In this document: positions 15,448 through 25,209 of the stretch, piece after piece
Layout of the letters: each line of letters opens with the position of its first letter
Numbering within the stretch: position 1 is the first letter of the stretch
Assembly (NCBI GenBank): GCA_964654285.1
Contig: CAZZJC010000015.1
Span: forward strand, 28,379-92,378
Origin: BJHQ01 sp964654285
GTDB lineage: Bacteria; Planctomycetota; UBA11346
Length of the DNA: 64,000 nucleotides
Direction of reading: 5' to 3'
Made by a program: the position numbers and the translations under genes
The notes under the pieces: generated by a model
What the model was told of the DNA's origin: nothing
The model's database searches: none
What the model saw: the letters and a program-made list of their open reading frames with translations, nothing else

Positions 15448-17069
15448 CCTTCGTCCTGCGGCCGTACCAGGTGGACGCCATTGAGAACCTGCGCACCGCC
15501 TTTCGCGGCGGAGCGAAGGCGGTGGTGTTCGTGCTGCCCACAGGCGGCGGCAAGACCGCGTGCGCGGCCGAGGTGATCGTCAGCGCGGTGGCGAAGGGGA
15601 AGCGGGTATTGTTCCTCGCGCACCGCAAGGAATTGATCATGCAGGCGTCGGCGAAGCTGACGCAGTGCGGCGTGGCGCATGGGGTGATCCAGGCCGGGGT
15701 GCGCAGCGATCTGTCGAAGCCGGTGCAGGTCGCGTCGGTACTGACCCTGATCAAGCGCCTGCCCCGGTTGCTGGCGGGCGACCCCGGAGCGATCGCGTTG
15801 GGGGCGGATCCGCAGGTGCAGGAGTTTGATCTGATCGTGGTCGACGAGTGCCATCACCTGCCGGCGACCAGCCATGCGCAGGCAGTGCAGGCGTGGCCGA
15901 AAGCGCGACTGCTGGGGCTGACCGCGACGCCGTACCGCCTGGATGGGCGCGGCCTGGCGGAGTGGTTCCAGGGCATGGTGGTCGGGGCGCGAGTCTCGGA
16001 ACTCATCGCCGGCGGTTTCCTGGTGCCGACGCGGACCTTTGCCCCGGCGGCACCCAAGGGGCTCGACCAGGTCAAGACCGAGCGCGGCGAGTTCAAGATG
16101 GACGAAGCGGCGAAGGTCATGGATGGCGTCGGGCCGATCCATGAGATCGTCGAGACCTGGCAGCGTCTGGGCAGCGGCCGGTGCACGGTGGCATTCTGCT
16201 GCAACATCACCCACGCGACCCACCTGGCCGAGGCGTTCAACGCGGTCGGGGTTACGGCGGCGGCGGTGAGCGGTCGCAGCCCGGCGGAGGAGCGCGCTGA
16301 GCGCCTGGCGCAGCTCGCGGACGGCCGGATCCAGGTGCTGTGCAACTGCAACCTGCTGACCGAGGGGTGGGATCTGCCGGCGGTGTCGTGCGTGATCCTG
16401 GCGCGGCCGACGCAGTCGAAGGCGTTCTATCGCCAGGCCGGCGGCCGGGCGATGCGGCCGAGCCGCGACAAGATCGAGGCCCTGATCCTCGATCACGCGA
16501 ACAATGTCCAACGGTTCGGTATGCTGGATGAGGATGATGAATACCGGCTGGATAAGGAGAACCGGAAGCAGGCGCGCGAGCGTGGAGAAGCGATCCGCAT
16601 CTGCCCCAAGTGCCGGGCGGTGAATGGGCTGGTGCCAATGTGCCGGAACTGCGGGGCGTCCTTGGAAAAGGATCGGGACGTGAAGGTGCGCGATGAAGCG
16701 GTGATGGCGGATGTCGATTCGGCGGGGGATCTGAGCCGATTCAGCGACTACGTACATCTTGCCTGCACGGCGAGGGAAAAGGGCTACAAGGCGGGATGGA
16801 TCTGGCATGCCTTCCGGGATAAATGGAACCGTTCGCCCAGCGGCTGGTACGCGGTGGCACTGGGGATCTTTGAGCAGGCCATGAATCGCCCTCCGCATCC
16901 CAAGCAAATCGAATCGGCGGTCGAGCGGGCATGCGCCTTCGCGGCCGAATGGCCAGGAGTGAGCAGTTGGATCGCGGAGCGATTCCCCGATTCGGTAATG
17001 CATCGGCCTGAGGTCATAGCGGTCGTCGAGGCGTACTTCGCGCAGGAGTCAGCATGTCAGACGGTGTGA
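15444..17069 (+). CDS. Superfamily 2 DEAD/DEAH-type helicase
   Basis: 541 residues. Motif I is LPTGGGKTACAA (about 31-42), motif II VVDECHHLP (132-140), motif III LGLTATPYR, motif VI FYRQAGGRAMRPS. A Cys4 zinc ribbon follows (CPKC ... CRNCG), then a C-terminal helical domain. ATP-dependent translocation on DNA in phage replication or recombination. Overlaps the PrimPol gene by 16 bp. Confidence 0.88.
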   Translation: MTFVLRPYQVDAIENLRTAFRGGAKAVVFVLPTGGGKTACAAEVIVSAVAKGKRVLFLAHRKELIMQASAKLTQCGVAHGVIQAGVRSDLSKPVQVASVLTLIKRLPRLLAGDPGAIALGADPQVQEFDLIVVDECHHLPATSHAQAVQAWPKARLLGLTATPYRLDGRGLAEWFQGMVVGARVSELIAGGFLVPTRTFAPAAPKGLDQVKTERGEFKMDEAAKVMDGVGPIHEIVETWQRLGSGRCTVAFCCNITHATHLAEAFNAVGVTAAAVSGRSPAEERAERLAQLADGRIQVLCNCNLLTEGWDLPAVSCVILARPTQSKAFYRQAGGRAMRPSRDKIEALILDHANNVQRFGMLDEDDEYRLDKENRKQARERGEAIRICPKCRAVNGLVPMCRNCGASLEKDRDVKVRDEAVMADVDSAGDLSRFSDYVHLACTAREKGYKAGWIWHAFRDKWNRSPSGWYAVALGIFEQAMNRPPHPKQIESAVERACAFAAEWPGVSSWIAERFPDSVMHRPEVIAVVEAYFAQESACQTV

Positions 17070-19900
17070 ACATCGAACTGGACCAGGCCCGCGCATTCCT
17101 GGTCGCCCTGACGGGCGAGCCGGATTGCGCCGTATGCTGGCAGACCTTCGATGACGACAAGAAGCGGAAGAGTGGCGCTCTGGTCAAGACCTGGACCGCG
17201 ACCCTGGATCAGGCCATGGCAGAATTGCAGCGATTGAATGCGGCTGGCGCAGGCATATTCATCGCGGTCAATCATATCGAGGGCCATCGCCAAGCCGAGA
17301 ACGTGAAGTCGCTGCGTGCCCTGTTCATCGATGCGGATGGCACGGCTGCGCCTGATCATTTCGGCCGCGAACCGTGCTTCGGATGTTGGCGTGATGCGAC
17401 GCACTGGCACGCCTATTGGACCCTGGTCCCAGGTGAGTCCTTGGACCAGTTCACGAAAGCCCAGGTCCACCTTGCGGCGTATTATCGCACCGATGAGAAG
17501 ATTGGCGATCTTCCGCGCGTCATGCGGGTTCCTGGGTTCATACATAACAAGTCGTCACCGGTGCCGGTGCATTTCCGTCCCAAGTCAAGGAATCCAGCGA
17601 CCATCGCGGAGATCATCGCGGCGCATCCGGTGGATTGGGACCAGGTGCCGGACGTTTACCGTCGGAAAGCGGAGTCAGTCGGGCTCATTCCCAAGAAGGC
17701 ACACGTCGAGAATCCCAAACCAGCGTCCACGACCTCACCGCAGGCGAAGTCGCGCGATCTGCTCCAGCGTTTCGATGATGCCTTCCGCAGGTATTGCGCA
17801 CCCAAGGAGACCACGGTCGGCAAGCAGGACACCACGGCCTTCACCATCGCCTGCCATGGATATGCGCGGTTGCGCGAGGGCAAGTTGTCGAGCGAAGTCG
17901 TGATTCGCGAAGTGGTCACGGACTATATCAACCGTTGCGGCACCTGGACCGACATCGCGCGCGAGGTGGATCGCCTGATGCGCAGTGCGGCATCGAAGGA
18001 TCGTGGCAGCAATACGCATGAGCTGAAGATCGGTCGCGGCGGCCGTCCGGCGGCGGATCGTGCGCCGGCCGGGCCGCCATCAGCGAGCGAGGACGCCTTC
18101 GCTGATGAACCCGTCGTCATCGAGGACGAGGGGACGGAACTGGTGCCATCGTCTGCCGGGTCTGGCGGCGGTAGTGGCGGCAAGCCGCCGGCATCCGACC
18201 AGTCGGCAGCGTCCGGCGATGAGCCGGAGAAGTTCGGGGGCATTTCCCTCGATGCGTTGGCACCTGCCTGGCATCTCGGCTTCCATGGGGTCTCACCATG
18301 GAAGCGCAACACGGAAGGCAGCCTGGTGGTGAACTATGTCGGGCGCATCACCGATCTGCCGATCTGGCCCGAGCAGCAGGGACTGGACGCCGCGACCGGC
18401 GCGAGCTGGTGGAAGATCGGCTGGCTGGACAATCGCGGCAAGCCTCGGCATCAGTGGCTGGCGGATGAGGCGATGCGCGATGGGCCGGAACTGATCAAGC
18501 TGCCAGATGGCCCGGTGACCTCGGCCAAGTTCCGCAAGGTTGCCGACTACCTGACCTGTGCCCGGCGGGCGGTGACCAAGCCGACCATAGAAGTCCTGTC
18601 GCGCGTCGGTTGGGTCGGTATCAACGGCGGCCGGCGTTGGGTCTGGCCGAGCGATGATGCGAACGTGCAGTACATCGGGCCGCCCTTGGCCACGCACGGC
18701 GACGTGGAGGGGTGGCGGAAGGGTGTCGACGCCCTGATCGCGGCCGGGGTGGATGGGTACACGGCCCTGACGGCGGTGTGCTTCAGCGTCGCCTCGCCGT
18801 TCGTGCGGCTGGCATCGTCGCGAGCCCCCATCTATGGCCTGGTCTGCCGTTCGTCGTCGGGCAAGGGATCGGCGCTGGACTACGCCATCAGCGTGTGGGC
18901 GATGCCGAATGAACTGCGGGTGCCGGCATCGAGCACCGTGAAGGGGCTCCAGGATCGAGCGGCCGGCGTGCCGGATCTGCCGATCTTCCTGGATGAACTC
19001 CAGCAGTTGGTCGAGGCGGCACCGCTTCAGGCCGGGTCGGCGCTATACTACCTGGCCAACGGGCAGCGGCGCGTGACCAGCTCGCAGAAGCAGATTGCGG
19101 TAGGCGGTGAGGCGCGGCATGGGGTAGCGTTCTACGCGGCCGAGGCGGCGGTGCTGCCGGGCCAGAATACCGGCGTGCACTACCGCTGCATCGAGAGTGA
19201 CCTGCAGCCTTGCCCAAGCGCTGAGGTCGCGCGCATCCTGCAACACGCGTCCGAGCACTACGGTGTGCTGGCCCCACAGATCGCGGAGCAGATCCGGAGT
19301 CGGCCGCCGAGCGACTGGCAGGACCTGATCCGTGGCCGTGCCAACCGGATCCAGGCCGACTTCCCGGGCCTCAAGGGTGGCGATGCCGTCGCGATCGCGC
19401 TGTGGCGCACCGGAGCGGAGATCCTTGGCCGTCTGCTGGACGCCGATTGGGACTACCAGGCGCATCAGCAGTGGCTGGTCGATCGCATTCTGGGGCAGCG
19501 GTCGCAGACCGAGGCGCGCGACATCCAGGCGCTTGAGGCGATCCTGACCGTCGTGCTGAAGCAGCATTGGACCGAGACCGATACCGCCGGGAAGATCGAA
19601 TACAAACCCGAGATATGCCTACAGGGAAGCCCGCTGGCGTGGTCGATCTGGTCGAGCGCCGAGACCGGGGGCGCGTGCGAGCAGGTCGCGGTGGACATCG
19701 ATCCGAACCATGCGGCCCTGGCTGAGTTGTTCCGACAGCACGGCGGCGAGGCCGTGCTCCTGCGTCTGTGGCGCGATCGCGGATGGATCCAGGCGCAGGG
19801 GAATCACCTCAAGGTGAAACGGTTCGGCAAGGGACGAGTGATCCGGTTCACCAAGGCTGCGCTCGACCACGTTCAGGGAGAAACCTGTGATATTGCCTAG
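17054..19900 (+). CDS. PrimPol-DUF927 helicase replication protein
   Basis: 948 residues. The N-terminal part looks like an archaeo-eukaryotic primase: the acidic hDhD motif is FIDADG near residue 94, and HWHAYWTL gives the His motif, followed by DLPRVMRVPGF. The C-terminal half is a DUF927-type ATPase with a Walker-A-like loop (LVCRSSSGKGSALDYAISVW, about residue 596) and Walker B (LPIFLDELQQL). It would prime and unwind at the phage origin. The iteron array begins 1 bp after its stop. Confidence 0.82.
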   Translation: MSDGVNIELDQARAFLVALTGEPDCAVCWQTFDDDKKRKSGALVKTWTATLDQAMAELQRLNAAGAGIFIAVNHIEGHRQAENVKSLRALFIDADGTAAPDHFGREPCFGCWRDATHWHAYWTLVPGESLDQFTKAQVHLAAYYRTDEKIGDLPRVMRVPGFIHNKSSPVPVHFRPKSRNPATIAEIIAAHPVDWDQVPDVYRRKAESVGLIPKKAHVENPKPASTTSPQAKSRDLLQRFDDAFRRYCAPKETTVGKQDTTAFTIACHGYARLREGKLSSEVVIREVVTDYINRCGTWTDIAREVDRLMRSAASKDRGSNTHELKIGRGGRPAADRAPAGPPSASEDAFADEPVVIEDEGTELVPSSAGSGGGSGGKPPASDQSAASGDEPEKFGGISLDALAPAWHLGFHGVSPWKRNTEGSLVVNYVGRITDLPIWPEQQGLDAATGASWWKIGWLDNRGKPRHQWLADEAMRDGPELIKLPDGPVTSAKFRKVADYLTCARRAVTKPTIEVLSRVGWVGINGGRRWVWPSDDANVQYIGPPLATHGDVEGWRKGVDALIAAGVDGYTALTAVCFSVASPFVRLASSRAPIYGLVCRSSSGKGSALDYAISVWAMPNELRVPASSTVKGLQDRAAGVPDLPIFLDELQQLVEAAPLQAGSALYYLANGQRRVTSSQKQIAVGGEARHGVAFYAAEAAVLPGQNTGVHYRCIESDLQPCPSAEVARILQHASEHYGVLAPQIAEQIRSRPPSDWQDLIRGRANRIQADFPGLKGGDAVAIALWRTGAEILGRLLDADWDYQAHQQWLVDRILGQRSQTEARDIQALEAILTVVLKQHWTETDTAGKIEYKPEICLQGSPLAWSIWSSAETGGACEQVAVDIDPNHAALAELFRQHGGEAVLLRLWRDRGWIQAQGNHLKVKRFGKGRVIRFTKAALDHVQGETCDIA

Positions 19901-19901
19901 C

Positions 19902-20143
19902 ATTCCCACCCATTCCCACCGCATTCCCACCTCTATTCCCACCATCACGCAAGGAAAATCCCTGGCATTCCCACCCATTCCCACTTTTCGGGGGGGATGC
20001 TCTCATCATGAGAGCCCTCGCTTTAGGAGCATGAAAAAAAGTGGGAATGGTGGGAATAGTGGGAATAAGAATACAATATATTGTAATTTTACTGGAATTA
20101 CGCATTCCCACTTGCATTCCCACCCCCGCTTTGAGGTGGGAAT
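19902..20143. repeat. Iteron array, probable prophage replication origin
   Basis: Twelve exact copies of the octamer ATTCCCAC. Eight are forward, starting at 19902, 19912, 19923, 19935, 19967, 19977, 20104 and 20116. Four are inverted, starting at 20041, 20050, 20059 and 20136. Between the groups lie a perfect 8-bp hairpin (19999-20015) and an A+T-rich stretch with the 14-bp palindrome TACAATATATTGTA (20072-20085). Iterons, a dyad and an A+T-rich patch directly downstream of the primase-helicase gene fit an origin of the P4/plasmid type. Confidence 0.72.
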
Positions 20144-20580
20144 GGGCAACCTCGGGCTACCTCGGGCAACCTCGGGCTACCTTCTTCCCCTCTCCCCCCG
20201 CCCCCTAGCGCAAGCGAATGCGGGCGATTCTAGGGCTTGTCGGGACGCGAAGGATGAGGATGTCGGCCCAGCAGCGAAGGTCGCTGGAGTGGGCGACGCT
20301 CGCCTGCGCTGGGCCTCCGCAGGTACGACTGAGGCTGCCGCCTCAGTGCGGCCAGAGGGCATGCTGTGCATGACCGGCCTGATGCACCAATCCCAGCGTC
20401 CGCAGGGTGCCGGAATCCCCACCACCCGAGCCCACCCGGTGGCCTCGCGGGTCCTCCCCGCGCCATCGTCTGATCGAGGTGCTCCATCGGCGAGGATTTT
20501 TGTGTGCGTTGTGGGGAAATGGGTTGGGCATCGGACGGGCGCGGTCTCGGCGTGTCGTGGAATTGGACAGGGGGTGACCC
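20144..20580. other. Non-coding stretch with short tandem repeats
   Basis: Three tandem copies of the decamer ACCTCGGGCw (20149-20178) follow the iterons. A perfect 8-bp hairpin is at 20328-20347 (ACTGAGGC/GCCTCAGT). The rest shows no convincing coding frame; the open frame 19887-20588 translates the iterons into repetitive peptide and looks spurious. The end should hold the promoter and ribosome site (AGGGGGTGA) of the methyltransferase gene. Confidence 0.5.
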
Positions 20581-21933
20581 GTGGTTGATCATCGTCTCGT
20601 CCCCGACTTCCCGCTCGCCGGGCTGCGCCTCGACGGGCCGCATCCGCGCACGATCACGGCGGCCGGGCGGAAGGCCCTCGCCGCCAGCCTGGACCGGCAC
20701 GGGCATGTCGGCGTGCTGGTCGTGCGGGTGATGGCCGATGGATCGCACCGCCTGGTCGCCGGGCACCAGCGGCTGGAATGGCTCCTGGGCAATGGGCACG
20801 GCACTGCGCCGGCGTTCGTGGTGACGTGCTCCGACACCGACGAACAGCACCTGGCGGTCGTGCTCAACGGCCACGCCGGGCGCTGGGACGCGGAGGCCCT
20901 CGACGCCATCCTGCGCTCGCTGCAGGCCGCCGGCGAAGACCTCGGCCAGCTCAGGCAGCAGGTCGACGCCAAGGCCCTCGACCACCTGCTCGATGAACTC
21001 CGCCGCGTCGGCGCCGATGGTCAGGTTGATCCCGACGCCTGCCCGCCGGTGCAGCCGACCACCGTCCAGCCCGGCGACGTCTGGATCCTCGGCGATCACC
21101 GCCTGGTCGTTGGTGACTCCACCCAGGGCGCAACCTGGTACCGCCTGATGGGCGACGAGCGCCACGCATGCCTCGTCACCGACCCGCCCTACAACGTCGC
21201 GTATGAGGGCGCCGCAGGTTCGATCGAGAATGACGACATGGACGACGCCGCGTTCCACCGTTTCCTGGTCGCCGCCCTGGGGCCGGCGCGCGGATTCGCT
21301 GGGTCAGGGGCAGCGTGCTACATCTTCCACGCCGAATCTGCCTCGGCCGCCTTCCGCCTCGCCGCCCGCGACGCCGGCTGGTCGATTCGGCAGACCCTCA
21401 TCTGGATCAAGGACCACGCCGTGCTGTCGCGCCAGGATTACCACTGGCGGCACGAACCGATCCTCTACGGCTGGGCCGATGGCGCTCCGCACCGTTGGTG
21501 CGCCGATCGCCGCCAGGACACCGTCTGGTCCTGGCCCGGCGTCGACATCACGCCTGCGCCGGATGGCACCGGCCACGACCTGACCATCACCACCGGCGAC
21601 CAGGTCTGCGTCCTGCGCGTGCCGTCCTACCGCGTCGTGCTCGGCGACTCGGCGCAGACCACCGCCTGGAACCACCCGCGCCCCAGCCGCAATCCCGATC
21701 ACCCGACCATGAAGCCGGTCGCGCTGATCGAGCGCATCCTCGCGAACTCGACCGAGCCCGGCGACCTGGTCGCGGATCCGTTCTCGGGCAGCGGCTCGAC
21801 CCTGCTCGCCTGCGAACGCCTCGGCCGCCGGGCCCGCTGCATCGAACTCGATCCCAAGTTCGCCGACGTGATCATCCGCCGCTGGCAGGACTTCACCGGC
21901 CGCACCGCCCAGCGCGAGGCCTCTCATGCCTGA
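20581..21933 (+). CDS. ParB-domain/DNA methyltransferase fusion
   Basis: 450 residues from GTG 20581. The N-terminal ParB-like domain covers about residues 1-95 (SHRLVAGHQRLEWLL). The C-terminal amino-methyltransferase has the catalytic DPPY at 201-204 and the AdoMet-binding DPFSGSGST at 399-407, the beta-class order. It would methylate adenine N6 or cytosine N4 of a short site, probably protecting phage DNA or marking it for packaging. Overlaps the terminase small-subunit gene by 8 bp. No partner restriction enzyme. Confidence 0.87.
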   Translation: MVDHRLVPDFPLAGLRLDGPHPRTITAAGRKALAASLDRHGHVGVLVVRVMADGSHRLVAGHQRLEWLLGNGHGTAPAFVVTCSDTDEQHLAVVLNGHAGRWDAEALDAILRSLQAAGEDLGQLRQQVDAKALDHLLDELRRVGADGQVDPDACPPVQPTTVQPGDVWILGDHRLVVGDSTQGATWYRLMGDERHACLVTDPPYNVAYEGAAGSIENDDMDDAAFHRFLVAALGPARGFAGSGAACYIFHAESASAAFRLAARDAGWSIRQTLIWIKDHAVLSRQDYHWRHEPILYGWADGAPHRWCADRRQDTVWSWPGVDITPAPDGTGHDLTITTGDQVCVLRVPSYRVVLGDSAQTTAWNHPRPSRNPDHPTMKPVALIERILANSTEPGDLVADPFSGSGSTLLACERLGRRARCIELDPKFADVIIRRWQDFTGRTAQREASHA

Positions 21934-22765
21934 GACTTCCGCAGCAGACGCAGCTCCGCCCGTGCAGGAGCGCCTCGCCGCGATCGACAACGCGGTCTTG
22001 ATCAACGTCCTCACGAAGGCGAAGGAGGGCAAGTCAGTGACCGCCACCGACTGGCGCGAAGCGCGCCGCATCGCCCATGAACTCGGCCTCGGCGGCAGCC
22101 CCACCCCGCCGCATCCGGTGAAGGCCCTGGCCGCCGCGCCTGTCGCCACACTCAGTCGCCAGCCTGCCGCTCAGTTCCCCTGGGATTCGATCTCCGATCT
22201 CGCCGAGGCCCTTGGCGTCCACCGCAACAGCGTCACCAATTGGGCGAAGGAAGGCGCTCCCGCCGGCCCGCCGTACTGCGAGTTGCAGTGGCGCACCTGG
22301 GCAGCCGCGAATGGAAAGAAGGTTCCCAAGCCTCCCGAGCAACGCCTGCTCGATCTGCTCGCGCGCGCCGGTCTGCCCGAGTACCGCCGGATGGCCGAGC
22401 AGCAGCAGCGCCCCGCCGCCGGCGACCAGCCTGCTGGATCCACTGGTGCCGACTCCGCCGTCCAGGGCGTCATCGACTGGGACAACGCGAAAAAGAAGGC
22501 CGATGCCGAACTCAAGCAGATGGAGCTGGCCAGGCTCAAGAAGCTGCTCGTCCCGGTCGAGGACGTGCACCGCCTGGTCGAGGCCCTGGGCATTCTCGGG
22601 GCAGAGATCTTCGACGACCACAACGCCATGCTCGATGGGCTCGCGCTCGGGGCCGATGATCTCACCCGGGTACGGGTGCACCTGACCGACCGGCTGCATG
22701 CCCGCCGATCCGCACTGGTGACCGGCCTGGCCGACCGCCTGCGCCAGATGCTGGAGCGCCAGTGA
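21926..22765 (+). CDS. Terminase small subunit-like protein
   Basis: 279 residues with a central helix-turn-helix (SISDLAEALGVHRNSVTNWA, about 93-112) in the manner of Nu1-type packaging proteins. A charged coiled coil follows (KKKADAELKQMELARLKKLL). It precedes and overlaps the large subunit by a GTGA junction. Would recognise the packaging site. Confidence 0.72.
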   Translation: MPETSAADAAPPVQERLAAIDNAVLINVLTKAKEGKSVTATDWREARRIAHELGLGGSPTPPHPVKALAAAPVATLSRQPAAQFPWDSISDLAEALGVHRNSVTNWAKEGAPAGPPYCELQWRTWAAANGKKVPKPPEQRLLDLLARAGLPEYRRMAEQQQRPAAGDQPAGSTGADSAVQGVIDWDNAKKKADAELKQMELARLKKLLVPVEDVHRLVEALGILGAEIFDDHNAMLDGLALGADDLTRVRVHLTDRLHARRSALVTGLADRLRQMLERQ

Positions 22766-24684
22766 TCCAGCCCGACGTGCTCACCAAGATCGTCGCGACC
22801 CTCACCCGCCACTGGTCGCCGCCTGCCCGTCCGCAGTCCCTGCTGGAATTCGCGGGAACGCTGCGCCTGACCGAAGGTCCGGAGGAGCGCGATCCCTACC
22901 GTCCCGCCGGCCATCCCGCCCAACACTACCTGCTCGACGCCCTCGGCCGCATCCTCAACGGTGATCTGCCATTTCAGCGCGTCATCGTCGTGAAGCCGAC
23001 GCAAGACGGCGGTACCTGGACGACGGTGACCATGCCCTGCCTGTACGTCACAACGCAGCTCCATCAGCCCTATATCGCCGGCTTCCCTGATCTGCGTCTC
23101 GCCAGCTACGTCTGGCGGCAGAAGGTCCGCAAGGCGATCGACCTCGCCAAGCGCCTGGACTGGCTACCCTCCGAAGGTCCAGGCTCGGACGGATCCAGCA
23201 CGCCGACTGAAATTGCGCTGGCGGGCACGCCCTGCTACTGGATCGGTGCTGGAACATCCAATGAAGCCGGCCAGGCCGGCATCACCGCCCGCGTGCTGAC
23301 CCGCGACGAACTCGACTCGATGGACACCTACGTGGCCGAGCTGATGCGCGCCCGCCTCGACTCGTTCGGTGTGCGCGGCGTGACGATCGACACCTCGACC
23401 ATCAAGCACGACGAGCACAGCCCGGTTCTTGCCGCCCTGTCGAAGTCCACCAACGGCCGGCTTCACTTCGCCTGCATCCACTGCGGCGCGTTCCAGCGTT
23501 GGGATTGGGAACAGGTCGAGTTCGACCATGCCAACCCCGTCGCAGCCGCTGCATCCGCCCGCATCCGTTGCGCCCACTGTAAAGCCGCCCTCACCGATGC
23601 CGAACGCAAGGCCACCCTCGCCCTGGATCGGTCCCGCCTGGTCGCCGCCGGCCAAGCCTGCGCCGTCGACGGAACCGTGACCGGCGAGCCGGTCGCATCC
23701 ATGACCTGGGGCATCCTGTGGACCGCGCTCGACAGCCCGCGCATCACCCTCGCGCGCCTCGCCGCCCAGTGGGTCGAGGCCGAATCTGCCCGCCGCGACG
23801 GCGACCACAGCCTGATGCGCCGGTTCAGTCGCGACCGTCTGTGTCGCCCGTACCTGGCCGACCGCGTCGACGGGGCCGCCCTCGATGTCACGGCCCTGGC
23901 GCTGCGCTCCGCGTCTGCGACCTACAATCGCGCCACGGTCCCTGTCGGTGTGCGCTGGATCACCGCGACCGTCGACGTGCAAAAGCGCGAGCTGTGGTGG
24001 CAGGCGATCGCGCATGGCGACGGCGGCAGGTGGTGGATTCTCGACTGGGGCCGCGACGTGGTGGTTGAAGACTTCCGAGGCGAGCCAACTCCAGACCACG
24101 TCGCAGCAGCTCTGGATCGTGTCGCCGCCCGCGTCGCTGCCGGCTGGCCCAGCGTCGAGACCGGCGAGATCCTCCGCCCGCTCCTGCGTGGCGTCGATGT
24201 CGGATACCAGCCGGATGCCGTGCGTGACTGGCTCGCGCTGCAACAGGGAGCCTGGCTCGCCGTGCGCGGATCCGGCGACGGTGTCCTGTCCGACCGGCCC
24301 AAGGGCAAGAGCAGCTACCGCCTGGAAGGCTGGCTCGACATCCGCACCAACCCCGACGGCAGCCGCGTCCACTATGCCGAGGCCGACCTCATCAAGCACA
24401 CCCTGGTCGCCGCCCTCGCCCGTACCCAAGGCCAACCCGGTGCCGGCCACCTTCCCGCCGGCCAGGCCGCCGATGATTGGCTGATCAAGCAGCTCTGCGC
24501 CGAGCATTTCAAGGAAGGGAAATGGGTGAAACGCAGGAAGGACAACCACCTGCTCGACCTCACCGTCTACAACCTCGCGCTCGGCAGGCTCGCGGCCGAA
24601 ACCGGAGCCGGCCAGCCGGCCGCCAGCGTCGACGACCTGGCCGAGGCCCTCAGCGGTTTCGCCCGCAGCCGCAGGGGATGGTGA
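22762..24684 (+). CDS. Terminase large subunit, GpA family
   Basis: 640 residues, the usual size for GpA-type terminases. Recognised from YIAGFPDLRLASYVWRQKVR, the zinc-like FACIHCGAFQRWDW ... RCAHCK region, and AGTSNEAGQAGITARVLTRD. The ATPase loop near VVKPTQDGGTWTT is degenerate relative to the textbook Walker A. The C-terminal part holds the nuclease. Packages DNA into proheads together with the upstream subunit and the portal. Confidence 0.85.
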   Translation: MIQPDVLTKIVATLTRHWSPPARPQSLLEFAGTLRLTEGPEERDPYRPAGHPAQHYLLDALGRILNGDLPFQRVIVVKPTQDGGTWTTVTMPCLYVTTQLHQPYIAGFPDLRLASYVWRQKVRKAIDLAKRLDWLPSEGPGSDGSSTPTEIALAGTPCYWIGAGTSNEAGQAGITARVLTRDELDSMDTYVAELMRARLDSFGVRGVTIDTSTIKHDEHSPVLAALSKSTNGRLHFACIHCGAFQRWDWEQVEFDHANPVAAAASARIRCAHCKAALTDAERKATLALDRSRLVAAGQACAVDGTVTGEPVASMTWGILWTALDSPRITLARLAAQWVEAESARRDGDHSLMRRFSRDRLCRPYLADRVDGAALDVTALALRSASATYNRATVPVGVRWITATVDVQKRELWWQAIAHGDGGRWWILDWGRDVVVEDFRGEPTPDHVAAALDRVAARVAAGWPSVETGEILRPLLRGVDVGYQPDAVRDWLALQQGAWLAVRGSGDGVLSDRPKGKSSYRLEGWLDIRTNPDGSRVHYAEADLIKHTLVAALARTQGQPGAGHLPAGQAADDWLIKQLCAEHFKEGKWVKRRKDNHLLDLTVYNLALGRLAAETGAGQPAASVDDLAEALSGFARSRRGW

Positions 24685-24687
24685 CCC

Positions 24688-24894
24688 ATGGCCGACCACA
24701 TCCGCTACCTCTACCCGGCCATGTCCCAATGCCCAGCCTGCGGCGACAAGCGACACGCCGGAAAACCCAGTCGCAGCCGCAGCAAGCGCATGGAATACCG
24801 CCGCTGCAAAGGCTGCGGTTTCCGCTACCGCGTAGTTCCCATCGCTGAGGAACGTGACGACGGCGGGGCCTGGTCCAAGATCGTCCCACTCTGA
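24688..24894 (+). CDS. Small zinc-ribbon protein
   Basis: 68 residues. Two CxxC pairs (CPACGDKRH ... CKGCGFRYR) define a zinc ribbon similar in outline to Ogr-type phage transcription activators, though shorter. It starts 3 bp after the terminase gene. Late-gene activator is a guess from size and fold only. Confidence 0.6.
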   Translation: MADHIRYLYPAMSQCPACGDKRHAGKPSRSRSKRMEYRRCKGCGFRYRVVPIAEERDDGGAWSKIVPL

Positions 24895-24896
24895 AC

Positions 24897-24915
24897 TGAC
24901 GCGAATTTCGCGTCA
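24897..24915. promoter_or_regulatory. 19-bp palindrome, copy 1
   Basis: TGACGCGAA-T-TTCGCGTCA, a perfect 9-bp inverted repeat around one base, 2 bp after a stop codon and 42 bp before the gpW start. Identical arms recur at 26761 and 38487, always just before a late gene block. Could be an operator, a processing hairpin or an attenuator. No T-run follows. Confidence 0.7.
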
Positions 24916-24957
24916 CCGTCCTCGCCTCCCCGACCCCGCCGCCCACGGTCCGCGCCC

Positions 24958-25206
24958 ATGGCCCGACCGACCTCCGAGATCCGCACCGACCTGGACGCGG
25001 CCTACGCCGCCCGCCGCAGCCTGCTCACCAGCGGCGCGGCCTCGACCACCCTGGGTGGCCAGTCGATCACGTCGGTGACCCTGACCGAACTGAACCAGGC
25101 CATCGCCACCCTCGAGGACGAACTCGCGCGCGCCACCGCCGCCAGCGATCCTGCCGATCGCGGCGGCGCGGCCGGCTTCGTCTGCCACCGCCTGGTCCGG
25201 GGTTGA
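24958..25206 (+). CDS. gpW-like head-tail joining protein
   Basis: 82 residues. Pattern of lambda gpW: N-terminal helix (EIRTDLDAAYAARRSLLTSG), a short beta hairpin (SITSVTLTEL) and a second helix (LNQAIATLEDELARA). Located between terminase and portal as in lambda. It plugs the filled head before tail attachment. Confidence 0.72.
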   Translation: MARPTSEIRTDLDAAYAARRSLLTSGAASTTLGGQSITSVTLTELNQAIATLEDELARATAASDPADRGGAAGFVCHRLVRG

Positions 25207-25209
25207 ACC

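Noticed and set aside
15078..17003. 641-codon reverse-strand open frame
   Set aside because: Antisense of the SF2 helicase and dNMP kinase genes, whose motifs are unmistakable.
19902..20143. Possible CRISPR array
   Set aside because: Repeats are 8 bp, in both orientations and at irregular spacing. No spacers of constant length and no cas genes in the window.
19887..20588. 233-codon forward frame over the iterons
   Set aside because: Translates the octamer repeats into repetitive peptide. The DNA repeats explain it better.
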